From Geobacter sp. UBA5608 (GTDB lineage Bacteria > Desulfobacterota > Desulfuromonadia > Geobacterales > Pseudopelobacteraceae), in contig DIKW01000014.1 in assembly GCA_002424705.1 (NCBI GenBank), positions 1 through 15,482 on the forward strand: 15,482 nt of DNA. Direction: 5' to 3'. Both the position numbers and the translations under genes were made by a program. Below, one piece after another: positions 1-6,733 of the stretch. How positions within the stretch are numbered: the first letter of the stretch is position 1; the number at the start of each line of letters is the position of its first letter. The notes under the pieces were generated by a model, which was given only the letters and a program-made list of their open reading frames with translations, was not told where the DNA came from and searched no databases.

Positions 1-261
1 CAGCATACCACCGCTATGGCCAGCGGCCTGGAGGGGTTTGAGGTGCAGGCCGGTTATATGGAGGTGCTGGATATCGAGCGCCTGATCCATGAACATGGCA
101 TCACGGAAAAGGTCATCTTCTACGGTATCGAGGATATCACTACCCTGAACCCGATCTGGAAGGTGTTTGCAGTGATTAAGAAGCTGACCCCCAACTTTGT
201 GCAGTTCAACAAGCTGCCCGCTGCCCGTCTGCAGGGGGTGGTAACAAGAGTTGAGATGTAA
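1..261 (+). CDS. KUP-family potassium transporter, C-terminal end (partial)
   Basis: Only the last 86 codons are visible; the reading frame is open from base 1 and ends at TAA 259-261. The segment has no membrane helices, as expected for the cytosolic tail of KUP/HAK/KT potassium uptake proteins. The end, with an aromatic-Gly-x-Glu pattern, then WKVFAVIKKLTPNFVQF, then KLPAARLQGVVTRVEM, lines up by eye with the KUP ending pattern of W-x(n)-K-x-FA, a short helix, (I/L)PP-x-R and a final V-E-(I/M). In this family the protein carries K+ into the cell with protons. The following gene begins only 9 bases downstream, so the two are probably co-transcribed. The identification rests on the tail alone; the transmembrane part lies outside the window. 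Confidence 0.7.
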   Translation, partial: QHTTAMASGLEGFEVQAGYMEVLDIERLIHEHGITEKVIFYGIEDITTLNPIWKVFAVIKKLTPNFVQFNKLPAARLQGVVTRVEM

Positions 262-270
262 GGAGTAATT

Positions 271-1278
271 GTGAGTAATCGTCGCGCGCTTGCCTTGTTT
301 TCCGGCGGTCTGGATTCGATCTTGGCGGCTAAGATTATACAGAAACAAGGGGTCGAGGTGTTGGCCATCAACTTTACCTCCCCCTTTTTCGGTTGTTCTC
401 CTACCTTGGACGGCGAGCCGGTCGCGGCTCGCTATGCGGCACGTTACGACATCCCGTTCCGTTCAATCCCACTGGGGGAGGCGTTTCTGGAGATGCTGCG
501 CCATCCGCGCCACGGCTACGGTAGCGCCCTCAACCCCTGCATCGACTGTAAGACCTTCATGCTGCGCTGTGCCCGTGAACTGATGGCCGAACACCAGGCC
601 GATTTCGTGTTTACCGGCGAGGTGGTGGGGCAACGCCCGATGAGCCAGCGCCTGGATACCCTCAATCTGATCAATCGCGAGTGCGGCTTGGGCGGTTTGC
701 TGCTGCGGCCGCTCTCGGCCAAGTATCTAAAGACCACCATCCCGGAGGCGGAAGGGTGGGTCAAGCGGGAGCAGTTGCCGGCGATCCGCGGCCGTGGCCG
801 TAAAGACCAGATGCGGCTGGCGGCCGAGCTGGGGGTGGATGAGTATCCTCAACCTGGTGGCGGCTGTTTACTGGCAGAAGAAAGCTATATGCCCAAGGTG
901 AAGGACCTGCTGGACCATCTTTGCCAGCCGCACGTGCGAGATTTCAATCTGCTGCGGACCGGTCGCCATTTTCGTCTGTCGGAGGGCTGTAAGCTGGTGG
1001 TGGGGCGGGATGGCGCTGATAACGAGACTATCCTGGCCTCGATCGGTCCGGGGGAGACGACCCTGCGGTGGGCCGATGGCGGCGGGCCGCTGGTGCTGTT
1101 GGTTGGCGAGCCTGACCAGGCTGCGGTACATCTTGCGGGACGGATACTGCTGCGTTATACCAGGGCCACTAAAGGCGAGCCTGGTCGGCTGAGTGTCCAA
1201 AAGGACGGACGGCGCAGCGAGTTGACGGTGCTGAATGATCTGCAGGAGTCTGAGCTGGACTCGTTACGGATTGTCTGA
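271..1278 (+). CDS. MnmA/ThiI-like PP-loop ATPase with C-terminal NFACT-R-like region
   Basis: This 335-residue protein starts at GTG 271, with AAGGAG at 260-265 overlapping the upstream stop codon. An N-terminal PP-loop SGGLDS (residues 11-16) marks an ATP-pyrophosphatase that adenylates its substrate. NPCIDCK (88-94) and a Cys in GGGCLL (C199) recall the two-cysteine layout of tRNA 2-thiouridylase MnmA, in which the Cys pair passes sulfur to tRNA. The region from about 215 on contains an LSEGCKLVVGRDGADNE stretch (237-252) resembling the NFACT-R/DUF814 domain. It is not a standard MnmA: the N-terminal blocks differ and the usual beta-barrel end is replaced. A tRNA or other RNA thiolation role is inferred; the exact substrate is unknown. 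The 3' end overlaps the convergent DUF116 gene by 15 bases. Confidence 0.75.
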   Translation: MSNRRALALFSGGLDSILAAKIIQKQGVEVLAINFTSPFFGCSPTLDGEPVAARYAARYDIPFRSIPLGEAFLEMLRHPRHGYGSALNPCIDCKTFMLRCARELMAEHQADFVFTGEVVGQRPMSQRLDTLNLINRECGLGGLLLRPLSAKYLKTTIPEAEGWVKREQLPAIRGRGRKDQMRLAAELGVDEYPQPGGGCLLAEESYMPKVKDLLDHLCQPHVRDFNLLRTGRHFRLSEGCKLVVGRDGADNETILASIGPGETTLRWADGGGPLVLLVGEPDQAAVHLAGRILLRYTRATKGEPGRLSVQKDGRRSELTVLNDLQESELDSLRIV

Positions 1279-2061
1279 GGTGCCTACCGGCAGCTCCAAC
1301 ACCTGCTGCAGGGCGGCGTCAATGGCGGCTGCATCCACCACGGTGTTAAAGCAGGGGCCATGGGGGCGCAGGTTGAGAATGCCGATTACCGGCAGCGGGT
1401 AGCAGTCCTTGATGCCGGAGGTCAGATCCCGCTCACAGGCCACGGCCAGCACCAGCTTGGGCCGTTTTTCGACGATCACCTTGCGGGCCAGGGTGCCGCC
1501 GGTGGCCACCGATATGTCGATGCCGTATTTCCTGCCGATCTCCACCAATCCCTTGATGTCGCAGCGCCCGCACATCACGCACTTGTTAACGTCACCAGTG
1601 ACCTTGATCTCGCAGTCGAACAGCTGGATGCAATGTGGTAACAGGATCAGGACCCGGTCCGGCCGTACCTTGTACCGCTGTGAGATCACCAGCGAGTTGT
1701 TCATGGCGATGAATGACTGACGAATCCGGTCTCTATCCAGCCCCAGAATCCTGCCCACAAATTCGATCACCGGCAGCAGAAATTTGATCACCACCAGCCG
1801 CATGAAACGGGTAAAGAAGATATCCTTACCCAGGGCGGTGGTCAGCACCAACAGGCCGGTCCCCAGAATGGCGGTGCCGGAAAGCGCCAGCACCACCAGG
1901 CCGACGATCCGTGGCAGGTCGGGGTGGATGTTGGCCAGGCCGCGGCTGGGAATCCACCAGGCCAGGAAGATCAGTCCCACCAGCACGATGCAGGTCAGAC
2001 CCATCAGGGCGATGAACAGGCGTTTGCGCGGCGCGGCGGTGGTTTCCTGTAGTTCAGTCAC
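1264..2061 (-). CDS. DUF116 family membrane protein with Cys cluster
   Basis: This 265-residue protein starts at GTG 2061-2059, sharing GTGA with the fmt stop codon, which implies translational coupling. Two hydrophobic segments (about residues 15-37 and 50-75) anchor the N-terminus. The rest looks cytosolic and carries many cysteines: C144, C150, the CVMCGRC cluster (161-167), C209, C220 and C237, the last in PHGPCFNT. This arrangement is the one I know from DUF116 (PF01976), a family without an assigned biochemical function. The CxxCxxC group could bind metal or an Fe-S cluster, but that is inference. It is the last gene of the def-fmt operon, so a link to translation initiation or N-terminal processing is possible but unproven. 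The 3' end overlaps the convergent PP-loop gene by 15 bases, leaving no intergenic terminator. Confidence 0.88.
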   Translation of the reverse strand: MTELQETTAAPRKRLFIALMGLTCIVLVGLIFLAWWIPSRGLANIHPDLPRIVGLVVLALSGTAILGTGLLVLTTALGKDIFFTRFMRLVVIKFLLPVIEFVGRILGLDRDRIRQSFIAMNNSLVISQRYKVRPDRVLILLPHCIQLFDCEIKVTGDVNKCVMCGRCDIKGLVEIGRKYGIDISVATGGTLARKVIVEKRPKLVLAVACERDLTSGIKDCYPLPVIGILNLRPHGPCFNTVVDAAAIDAALQQVLELPVGTSDNP

Positions 2062-3011
2062 GGGTTCTGCTCCGGGGGCGCGGTCAGTCTGGTGCCAGGC
2101 GGGAGCGGGTGGCCGGCCAGAAAGCTGGCGGCATCCATGCGACGGCTGCCCGCAGCCTGCAGATCACGGATCAACAGTGAGTCCTGACCACAGGCTACCT
2201 CAATCCCCTCAGCAGTTGCGTTCAGGATGGTGCCGGCCGGACCGCTGCCGTTGCCGAGACTGGTGCGGTGAATCTTGAGCGGCTGGTCCTGCAGGAAGGT
2301 GTAAGCGCCGGGCCAGGAGGCCAGCCCCCGCACCAGGTTGTGTATCTGCTGGGCCGATCGAGTCCAGTCGATCAGGCCAGTCTCCTTTTTGAGCAGCGGG
2401 GCATAGCAGCTCTGGGCGTCATCCTGCGATTCGGGGGTGATGCTGCCAGCCTTGAGGCCGTCCAGGGTTTCTCCCAAAAGTTCTGCGCCCAGTTGTGACA
2501 TCCGGTCATGCAGCGTGGTGATCTCTTCATCCGGGCCGATCGGCGTAGACCTTTTCAGAAGCATCGGGCCGGTGTCCAGGCCAACATCCATTAACATGGT
2601 GGTGACGCCGGTCTCGTTCTCGCCGTTGACAATGCACCAGTTCAAGGGGGCCGCGCCGCGGTAACGGGGCAGCAGTGAGGCGTGGACGTTGACGCAGCCG
2701 TGGGGCGGAATATCCAACAGCACTTTGGGCAGAATCTGACCAAAGGCCACCACCACGATCAGGTCCGGTTTCAGGTCACGAATCTGTTCGATCACCTCAG
2801 GGGCACGAACCTTGAGCGGTTGGTAGACCGGAATATCGTGTTGCAGGGCCAGTTCCTTGACCGGGGGCGGCTGCAGCTTCTGACCCCGCCCCTTGGGGCG
2901 GTCGGGTTGGGTAAAGACGCCAACCACGTTTTCACTACGATCCAGCAGGATCTGTAAGGTGGGGCAGGCAAAGGCCGGTGTGCCCATGAAGATGATGCGC
3001 CAGCCGGTCAT
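2058..3011 (-). CDS. fmt: Methionyl-tRNA formyltransferase
   Basis: This 317-residue protein has the usual length for Fmt. It transfers a formyl group from 10-formyltetrahydrofolate to the amino group of Met on initiator tRNA in the cytosol. The N-terminus RIIFMGTPAFACPTL (5-19) begins the Rossmann-like domain. The catalytic residues known from the E. coli enzyme appear as N108, H110 and D146, the first two in VNVHASLLPRYRGAAP and the last in MDVGLDTG. The C-terminal part (about 205 on, with LIDWTRSAQQIHNLVRGL) is the OB-like tRNA-binding domain. The start ATG overlaps the def stop (ATGA), and the stop overlaps the DUF116 start (GTGA), so all three genes form one coupled operon. Confidence 0.97.
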   Translation of the reverse strand: MTGWRIIFMGTPAFACPTLQILLDRSENVVGVFTQPDRPKGRGQKLQPPPVKELALQHDIPVYQPLKVRAPEVIEQIRDLKPDLIVVVAFGQILPKVLLDIPPHGCVNVHASLLPRYRGAAPLNWCIVNGENETGVTTMLMDVGLDTGPMLLKRSTPIGPDEEITTLHDRMSQLGAELLGETLDGLKAGSITPESQDDAQSCYAPLLKKETGLIDWTRSAQQIHNLVRGLASWPGAYTFLQDQPLKIHRTSLGNGSGPAGTILNATAEGIEVACGQDSLLIRDLQAAGSRRMDAASFLAGHPLPPGTRLTAPPEQNP

Positions 3012-3508
3012 GAGCTGCTCCGTTTTTTCGATTTTTTGAGAAACAGTTCACGTTTGAGCGGCGATAGCCGATCTACAAACAAAGTCCCTTCGAGGTGGTC
3101 GATCTCGTGCTGGAAGGCGATAGCCAGCAGGCCGTCGGCCTGCCAGACCCGCTCCTGGCCCTCAAGGGACAGCCCTTTGACAACCACCGTTTCATAGCGC
3201 CGGACATTAGCCGAGAAGTCGGGTACCGACAGGCAGCCCTCCTCCTCGTAGACCTCGCCCTCGCCCTGGATAATGACCGGGTTGATGGCGGTAATCAGCT
3301 GCGGCGCCTCATCCTTGGCAGCCACGTCGATCACGATCAGTCGTTGCAGTACGCCGATCTGCGGCGCTGCTAGGCCGACACCAGGAGCATCATACATGGT
3401 CTCGGCCATGTCACGGGCCAGTTGTCGAATCTCATCAGTGATAACGGTAATCGGCGCCGCTTTCTGCTTGAGCACAGGATCGGGGAAGGTGAAAATTGGT
3501 CGGATCAT
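3008..3508 (-). CDS. def: Peptide deformylase
   Basis: This 166-residue metalloenzyme removes the formyl group from the N-terminal Met of new proteins. All three family motifs are present: GVGLAAPQIG (43-52, Q50), EGCLSVP (90-96, metal ligand C92) and QHEIDHLEG (133-141, ligands H134 and H138, catalytic E135). The frame stays open 22 codons further upstream, but I chose ATG 3508 because MIRPIFTFPDPVLKQKA is the typical Def start; the ribosome binding site there is weak (GAG only). The C-terminus is short and basic (KKSKKRSSS). It is first in the def-fmt-DUF116 operon, with a 4-base ATGA overlap to fmt. This is the common bacterial pairing of formylation and deformylation. Confidence 0.97.
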   Translation of the reverse strand: MIRPIFTFPDPVLKQKAAPITVITDEIRQLARDMAETMYDAPGVGLAAPQIGVLQRLIVIDVAAKDEAPQLITAINPVIIQGEGEVYEEEGCLSVPDFSANVRRYETVVVKGLSLEGQERVWQADGLLAIAFQHEIDHLEGTLFVDRLSPLKRELFLKKSKKRSSS

Positions 3509-3585
3509 GGCGTTACTCGGTGTGTAAGTAGTAGCATGGTTGTGAATATAGCAAGGGAAGCCCAGGGAAATCAACTGCCATACAC

Positions 3586-3592
3586 GAGGAGG
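3586..3592 (+). promoter_or_regulatory. Very strong Shine-Dalgarno site
   Basis: GAGGAGG, extended by further G residues, sits 5 bases before ATG 3598 and closely matches the anti-Shine-Dalgarno sequence. It is the main reason to accept the small downstream ORF as a real gene and to prefer this frame over the overlapping frame starting at 3620. Confidence 0.75.
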
Positions 3593-3597
3593 GGAAC

Positions 3598-3825
3598 ATG
3601 ACCGAAGCGGTGGCTAGTATTGCTAAGGCTGGGGAGATTGACCGGCGTAAGGCTGCGCGGGACCGTCTCTGGCCGACGGCCTGGCACGCCGGGCGCAGTG
3701 AGCAGGACGAACAGGATGACACGGTGCAGATCTCTGATGAGGCCCGCCAACGGGCCAGCGGCAAGCTGCGCAAGACCATCTTGGAGCACCTGGCCGAAGC
3801 TGATGACACGGTCTCTGGAGCTTAA
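3598..3825 (+). CDS. Small acidic/basic protein of unknown function (75 aa)
   Basis: I do not recognise this protein. It has 75 residues, no signal peptide, membrane helix or cysteine, and is predicted soluble and largely helical. A basic N-terminal helix (EIDRRKAARDRLW) is followed by an acidic linker (EQDEQDD), the phrase DTVQISDEARQRAS, and a C-terminal helix KLRKTILEHLAEA. VxISDEAR-like phrases occur in small regulatory proteins such as FlgM, but the rest does not support calling it FlgM. It lies divergently from def, 89 bases away, and its stop overlaps the convergent HDOD gene by 4 bases inside a TTAA. The strong ribosome binding site and plausible composition favour a real gene. Role unknown. 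Confidence 0.65.
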   Translation: MTEAVASIAKAGEIDRRKAARDRLWPTAWHAGRSEQDEQDDTVQISDEARQRASGKLRKTILEHLAEADDTVSGA

Positions 3826-4670
3826 GTGAAAAAGGACTGGTCTTTGTCGTAGGCCTCTTTGAAGCTGGTCAGCAGTTCGTCTACCTTTTCGGCGGTCAAT
3901 CCCAGGGTGGTGGCCTGAACCGTTGCTGCGACGTCGATTTCTTCCTCACCCCCGATTGTGCCGATACCATAGCGATGACAAAAGATGTTGGAAAGGCTGA
4001 CCACGCAGGTCAAGCGCACCAGGTACGGGTCCTCATCTTCGGCCAGCGCCAGGCTGTGGTGGGCCATGACCGCCTTCATCAGGTGGTCGGGAAAGTTCCA
4101 CTTCTTGATCACCAGCGCCCCCACTTCTTCGTGGGTGTAGGGGAATAGCGTCTGTTCCGCCTGCTCGAAGTCGATGCCGTCGTTGTAGCAACGTTGCATG
4201 ACTGCCTGGAATTTTTCCTTGTCCAGGAAGTTCATGATGATCTTGCCCAGGTCATGAAACAGCCCCCCCAGAAAGGCCTCCTCGGCGTTTACCAACCGGG
4301 TTTCGGATGCGATGATCCGGGCAGCCAGGCCTGCTCCGAAGGAGTGCTCCCACAGCAGTTTTTCGGTCAGGCCGAAGGGGTGATAGACCTGTTTGACCGA
4401 TGCTGCCACCACCACACTCTTTAGGGTGACAAAGCCCAGCATCATGATGGCGTGGGGCAGGGTTTGAATTTGCCGCTGGCAACCGTAAAAAGAAGAGTTG
4501 GATATCTTGAGCACACGGGCAGCCACGGCCGGATCTGACGCAACCACTCGGGCCAGGTCGTCAGCGGTGGCGTTTTCATCCTCCATCAACTGCATCACCT
4601 TGGTGGCCACGATCGGTATAGTCGGCAGGTCGCCGGCTGCCATGATGATCTGCTCAAGGTCTCTGTTCAT
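3822..4670 (-). CDS. HDOD-domain signalling protein
   Basis: This 282-residue protein consists almost entirely of one HDOD domain (about residues 12-215). Family hallmarks are the LPTIPIVATKVMQLMED opening (15-31), ASDPAVAARVLKISNSSFYG (44-63), the LPHAIMMLGF block (71-80) and GLFHDLGK (136-143). HDOD proteins are mostly non-catalytic relatives of HD hydrolases that act in signalling, often with chemotaxis or c-di-GMP systems. Here the HD pair (H139, D140) and additional histidines (H109, H180, H204, H205) are retained, so residual metal binding cannot be excluded. The frame is open 46 codons upstream, but ATG 4670 has GAGGAG 6 bases upstream and gives the usual N-terminus. No second domain is fused. 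It is divergent from the TPR operon and probably monocistronic. Confidence 0.92.
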   Translation of the reverse strand: MNRDLEQIIMAAGDLPTIPIVATKVMQLMEDENATADDLARVVASDPAVAARVLKISNSSFYGCQRQIQTLPHAIMMLGFVTLKSVVVAASVKQVYHPFGLTEKLLWEHSFGAGLAARIIASETRLVNAEEAFLGGLFHDLGKIIMNFLDKEKFQAVMQRCYNDGIDFEQAEQTLFPYTHEEVGALVIKKWNFPDHLMKAVMAHHSLALAEDEDPYLVRLTCVVSLSNIFCHRYGIGTIGGEEEIDVAATVQATTLGLTAEKVDELLTSFKEAYDKDQSFFT

Positions 4671-4676
4671 CCTGTG

Positions 4677-4682
4677 CTCCTC
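4677..4682 (-). promoter_or_regulatory. Shine-Dalgarno site fixing the HDOD start
   Basis: Read on the minus strand this is GAGGAG, 6 bases before ATG 4670. It supports the internal ATG as the real start instead of the longest open frame, which would begin at 4808 inside the divergent promoter region. Confidence 0.7.
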
Positions 4683-4693
4683 TGGGTGCGTGC

Positions 4694-4711
4694 CGACTGT
4701 TTTGGCAGTCG
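4694..4711 (-). other. Small stem-loop in the HDOD leader
   Basis: CGACTG at 4694-4699 and CAGTCG at 4706-4711 form a perfect 6-bp inverted repeat with a 6-base loop. It lies 12 bases upstream of the HDOD ribosome binding site and downstream of the suggested -10 box, so it would be in the 5' untranslated RNA. It is too small to match a known riboswitch. It could be an operator, an RNA stability element or chance. Confidence 0.35.
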
Positions 4712-4722
4712 TTATGCTGTGC

Positions 4723-4752
4723 ATAGTATGCCATGCGCCGGTAGCAAGGCAA
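4723..4752 (-). promoter_or_regulatory. Possible sigma70 promoter of the HDOD gene
   Basis: On the minus strand TTGCCT (4752-4747) is followed after 18 bases by TACTAT (4728-4723), giving an RNA start near 4716 and a leader of about 45 bases. Both boxes are imperfect. The -10 region lies inside a short palindrome GCATAGTATGC (4721-4731), which could serve as an operator. The call is tentative. Confidence 0.3.
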
Positions 4753-4770
4753 GTGGTTCGGCCGAATGGT

Positions 4771-4799
4771 TTGTATTTTTTGGTCTCACTGTGTATAAT
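4771..4799 (+). promoter_or_regulatory. Sigma70-like promoter of the TPR-GH13-barrel operon
   Basis: TTGTAT (4771-4776) and a perfect TATAAT (4794-4799) are separated by 17 bases. RNA would start near 4806, leaving about 32 bases of leader before ATG 4838, with the ribosome binding site GAGGA at 4824-4828. The site is inside the divergent region shared with the HDOD gene and is the best promoter match I found in the window. Confidence 0.65.
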
Positions 4800-4837
4800 C
4801 CCCGCCACTCTCTTGTTTAAAATGAGGAATTTCGATC

Positions 4838-6733
4838 ATGTATATCAAAAAAAAGGTGACCCTGTCGCTGCTGGCTGGCACAGCGCTGTTGCTTTCAGGG
4901 TTCAGTTGGAATTTCAGTGGGGGGAAATGTAAGGAAGCACTTGAGCTGGCCAAGCAGTTGCCGGGTCTGCACGATGATGGGACACGCAGTGCACAAGAGG
5001 CAAAGATCGTCGAACTTTGTCCCGATGGAGCCGCAGCCCAGTACGTTGCGGGCCGGCAGGCCGAGCGGTCCGGTGCTGCTGATACGGCAGTCAGCGCGTA
5101 CCGGCGTGCCTTGCAGGATGAGCCGACCCTGGCGGTGGCCAGCGGTAGCCTGGGTGTGTTGTACCTCCAGCGGGGGATGCTGGATGAAGCGGCTGTCGAA
5201 CTGACCAAGGGGGTTGCGGGAGCGCCGTCGCCGGTCTTCCACAAGGCCCTGGGCAAGGTGATGCTGGAAAAGCGGATCTATCCGCTGGCACTCTACCATT
5301 TGGGCGAGGCTGAACGACAGGCTCCGGGCGATGCCGATGTCATGGTTGGTCTGGCCGATGTGTATCAGGCCCAGGGTCAGCTGAGTCGTGCCGAAGAAGA
5401 ATACCGTCGGGCCCTGGTGGCCGAGCCGTCCTCGGAACAGGCCAGCCTGGGTTTGGCACAACTTTATCTGCAACGAAATGAGCAGGACAATGCCCTGGAT
5501 CTGTTGAAAAAGACGGCGGTTGCAAACCCCCGTAGCAGCCGTGTGCACCTGCTATTGGCAGACATTTATGAAAAGAAAGGCGACATCGGGCAGGCCGAGT
5601 ACGAGCGTCTACTGGGGGGGAAAAGGGATCCCGCCATCAACACTGCTACTCCCCAGGCAGAGGGCATTGTGTTGGGCGATCAATTGGCTGCCAAAGGTGA
5701 GGTTGACCAGGCTGCAGAGGCGTATCGCTCGGTTTTGAAAACGCTGCCTGACGCGGTGCCGCCCTATGAACGGCTTGGCGCACTCTATTTTAAGGCCGGC
5801 CGCGAAGGGGAGGCGATTACCGCCTATCGCGAGGCTAGCTATCGCCAGAGCGACAACCCTGAGGTGTATTACAATCTGGGGCTGCTGCATGAAAAACGCG
5901 GACAACTGGATGAAGCGGTGGTTTCGTACAAGCGGGCCATTGAGAAAAGAGCCGATTTTGCAGAAGCGCGCCTTAAGCTGGCTGATATCAGGCTTTCACG
6001 TGGCAACATCCAGGAGGCTGTGGAACAGTACCGAGCGTTTTTGAAACTGAAGCCGGAAAGTGCCGACATCCATCTCAAGCTTGCCAGAATTCTGGTACAA
6101 AGTAACGAATTGCCGCATGCGGTGGAATCGTACCGGGCGGTTTTACTGCAGGCGCCGGATAATCCGGAGGCCCATCGTGAACTGGCTGCAGTCTATCGCG
6201 CCCAGGATCAGAGCGACAAGGCGATAGAGCATTATAAGCGTGCCCTGGAGCTGGCCCAGGCTGATGCTGAAAGTCGTAATGCCTTGGTCACCATTTACGT
6301 AAAAAACAAGCAGTACGACGATCTGGTCGTGCTGTTGGAGGAGGCGGCCGAGCTGACTCCTGATGATCCCAACAACCATTATCGGCTGGGTTTAGTGTAT
6401 GATTTCCGCAAGGAGTATGACAGCGCCATCAACAGCTACAAGCAGGCCGTTGCCCTGAAGGGTGATCATGCCCGCGCCTTGCACGCCCTGGGACGGGTGT
6501 ACATGAAGACCGGTCGCTTGACCGAGGCCCGCGAGGCTCTGGAGGCTGCAAAACTGGCTGATCCAAATCTGGTGGAGACTGCGATCCTGCTAAACAATAT
6601 CCGTGATGATTTTAACCCGACCCCGCGTAAATCGGTCACGTCGAAAAAGAGTAAGTCGAAGAAAAAGGCAACCACCAACAGAAGCGTGAAGAAGGCCACC
6701 ACCAAGAAAAAGACCGCAGCCAAGAAAAAGTAA
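4838..6733 (+). CDS. Exported tetratricopeptide-repeat protein with Lys-rich tail
   Basis: This 631-residue protein begins with a basic stretch and a hydrophobic segment (MYIKKK then LLAGTALLLSGF, about residues 8-21), a signal peptide or single anchor; no clear lipobox is seen. Residues from about 65 to 590 are nearly continuous TPR units, roughly a dozen or more, shown by repeated patterns such as YYNLGLLHEKRGQLDEAVVSY and HYRLGLVYDFRKEYDSAINSY. TPR solenoids are protein-binding scaffolds. The last 40 residues are almost pure Lys, Ala, Thr and Ser (for example KKATTKKKTAAKKK), a histone H1-like tail unusual for an exported protein. ATG 4838 has GAGGA 9 bases upstream. The stop codon overlaps the next start as TAATG, so this scaffold and the GH13 protein are translationally coupled. 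A role in assembling a periplasmic or envelope complex is inferred. Confidence 0.93.
   Translation: MYIKKKVTLSLLAGTALLLSGFSWNFSGGKCKEALELAKQLPGLHDDGTRSAQEAKIVELCPDGAAAQYVAGRQAERSGAADTAVSAYRRALQDEPTLAVASGSLGVLYLQRGMLDEAAVELTKGVAGAPSPVFHKALGKVMLEKRIYPLALYHLGEAERQAPGDADVMVGLADVYQAQGQLSRAEEEYRRALVAEPSSEQASLGLAQLYLQRNEQDNALDLLKKTAVANPRSSRVHLLLADIYEKKGDIGQAEYERLLGGKRDPAINTATPQAEGIVLGDQLAAKGEVDQAAEAYRSVLKTLPDAVPPYERLGALYFKAGREGEAITAYREASYRQSDNPEVYYNLGLLHEKRGQLDEAVVSYKRAIEKRADFAEARLKLADIRLSRGNIQEAVEQYRAFLKLKPESADIHLKLARILVQSNELPHAVESYRAVLLQAPDNPEAHRELAAVYRAQDQSDKAIEHYKRALELAQADAESRNALVTIYVKNKQYDDLVVLLEEAAELTPDDPNNHYRLGLVYDFRKEYDSAINSYKQAVALKGDHARALHALGRVYMKTGRLTEAREALEAAKLADPNLVETAILLNNIRDDFNPTPRKSVTSKKSKSKKKATTNRSVKKATTKKKTAAKKK

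Noticed and set aside
3741..3756. Perfect hairpin GGCCCG/CGGGCC as a terminator for the HDOD gene
   Set aside because: No T-run follows on either strand and it lies in coding sequence; a GC-rich repeat of this size can arise by codon choice.
4694..4711. Cyclic di-GMP riboswitch upstream of the HDOD gene
   Set aside because: The leader is too short and only a 6-bp stem is present; conserved GEMM features are not seen.
4671..4808. Longer HDOD start at 4808
   Set aside because: It would put 46 non-family residues across the divergent promoter region; ATG 4670 has a strong ribosome binding site.
4895..5548. 217-residue open frame on the minus strand inside the TPR gene
   Set aside because: Composition is a shadow of the TPR codons (His, Gln and Arg rich), with no motif or ribosome binding site; the TPR frame is unambiguous.
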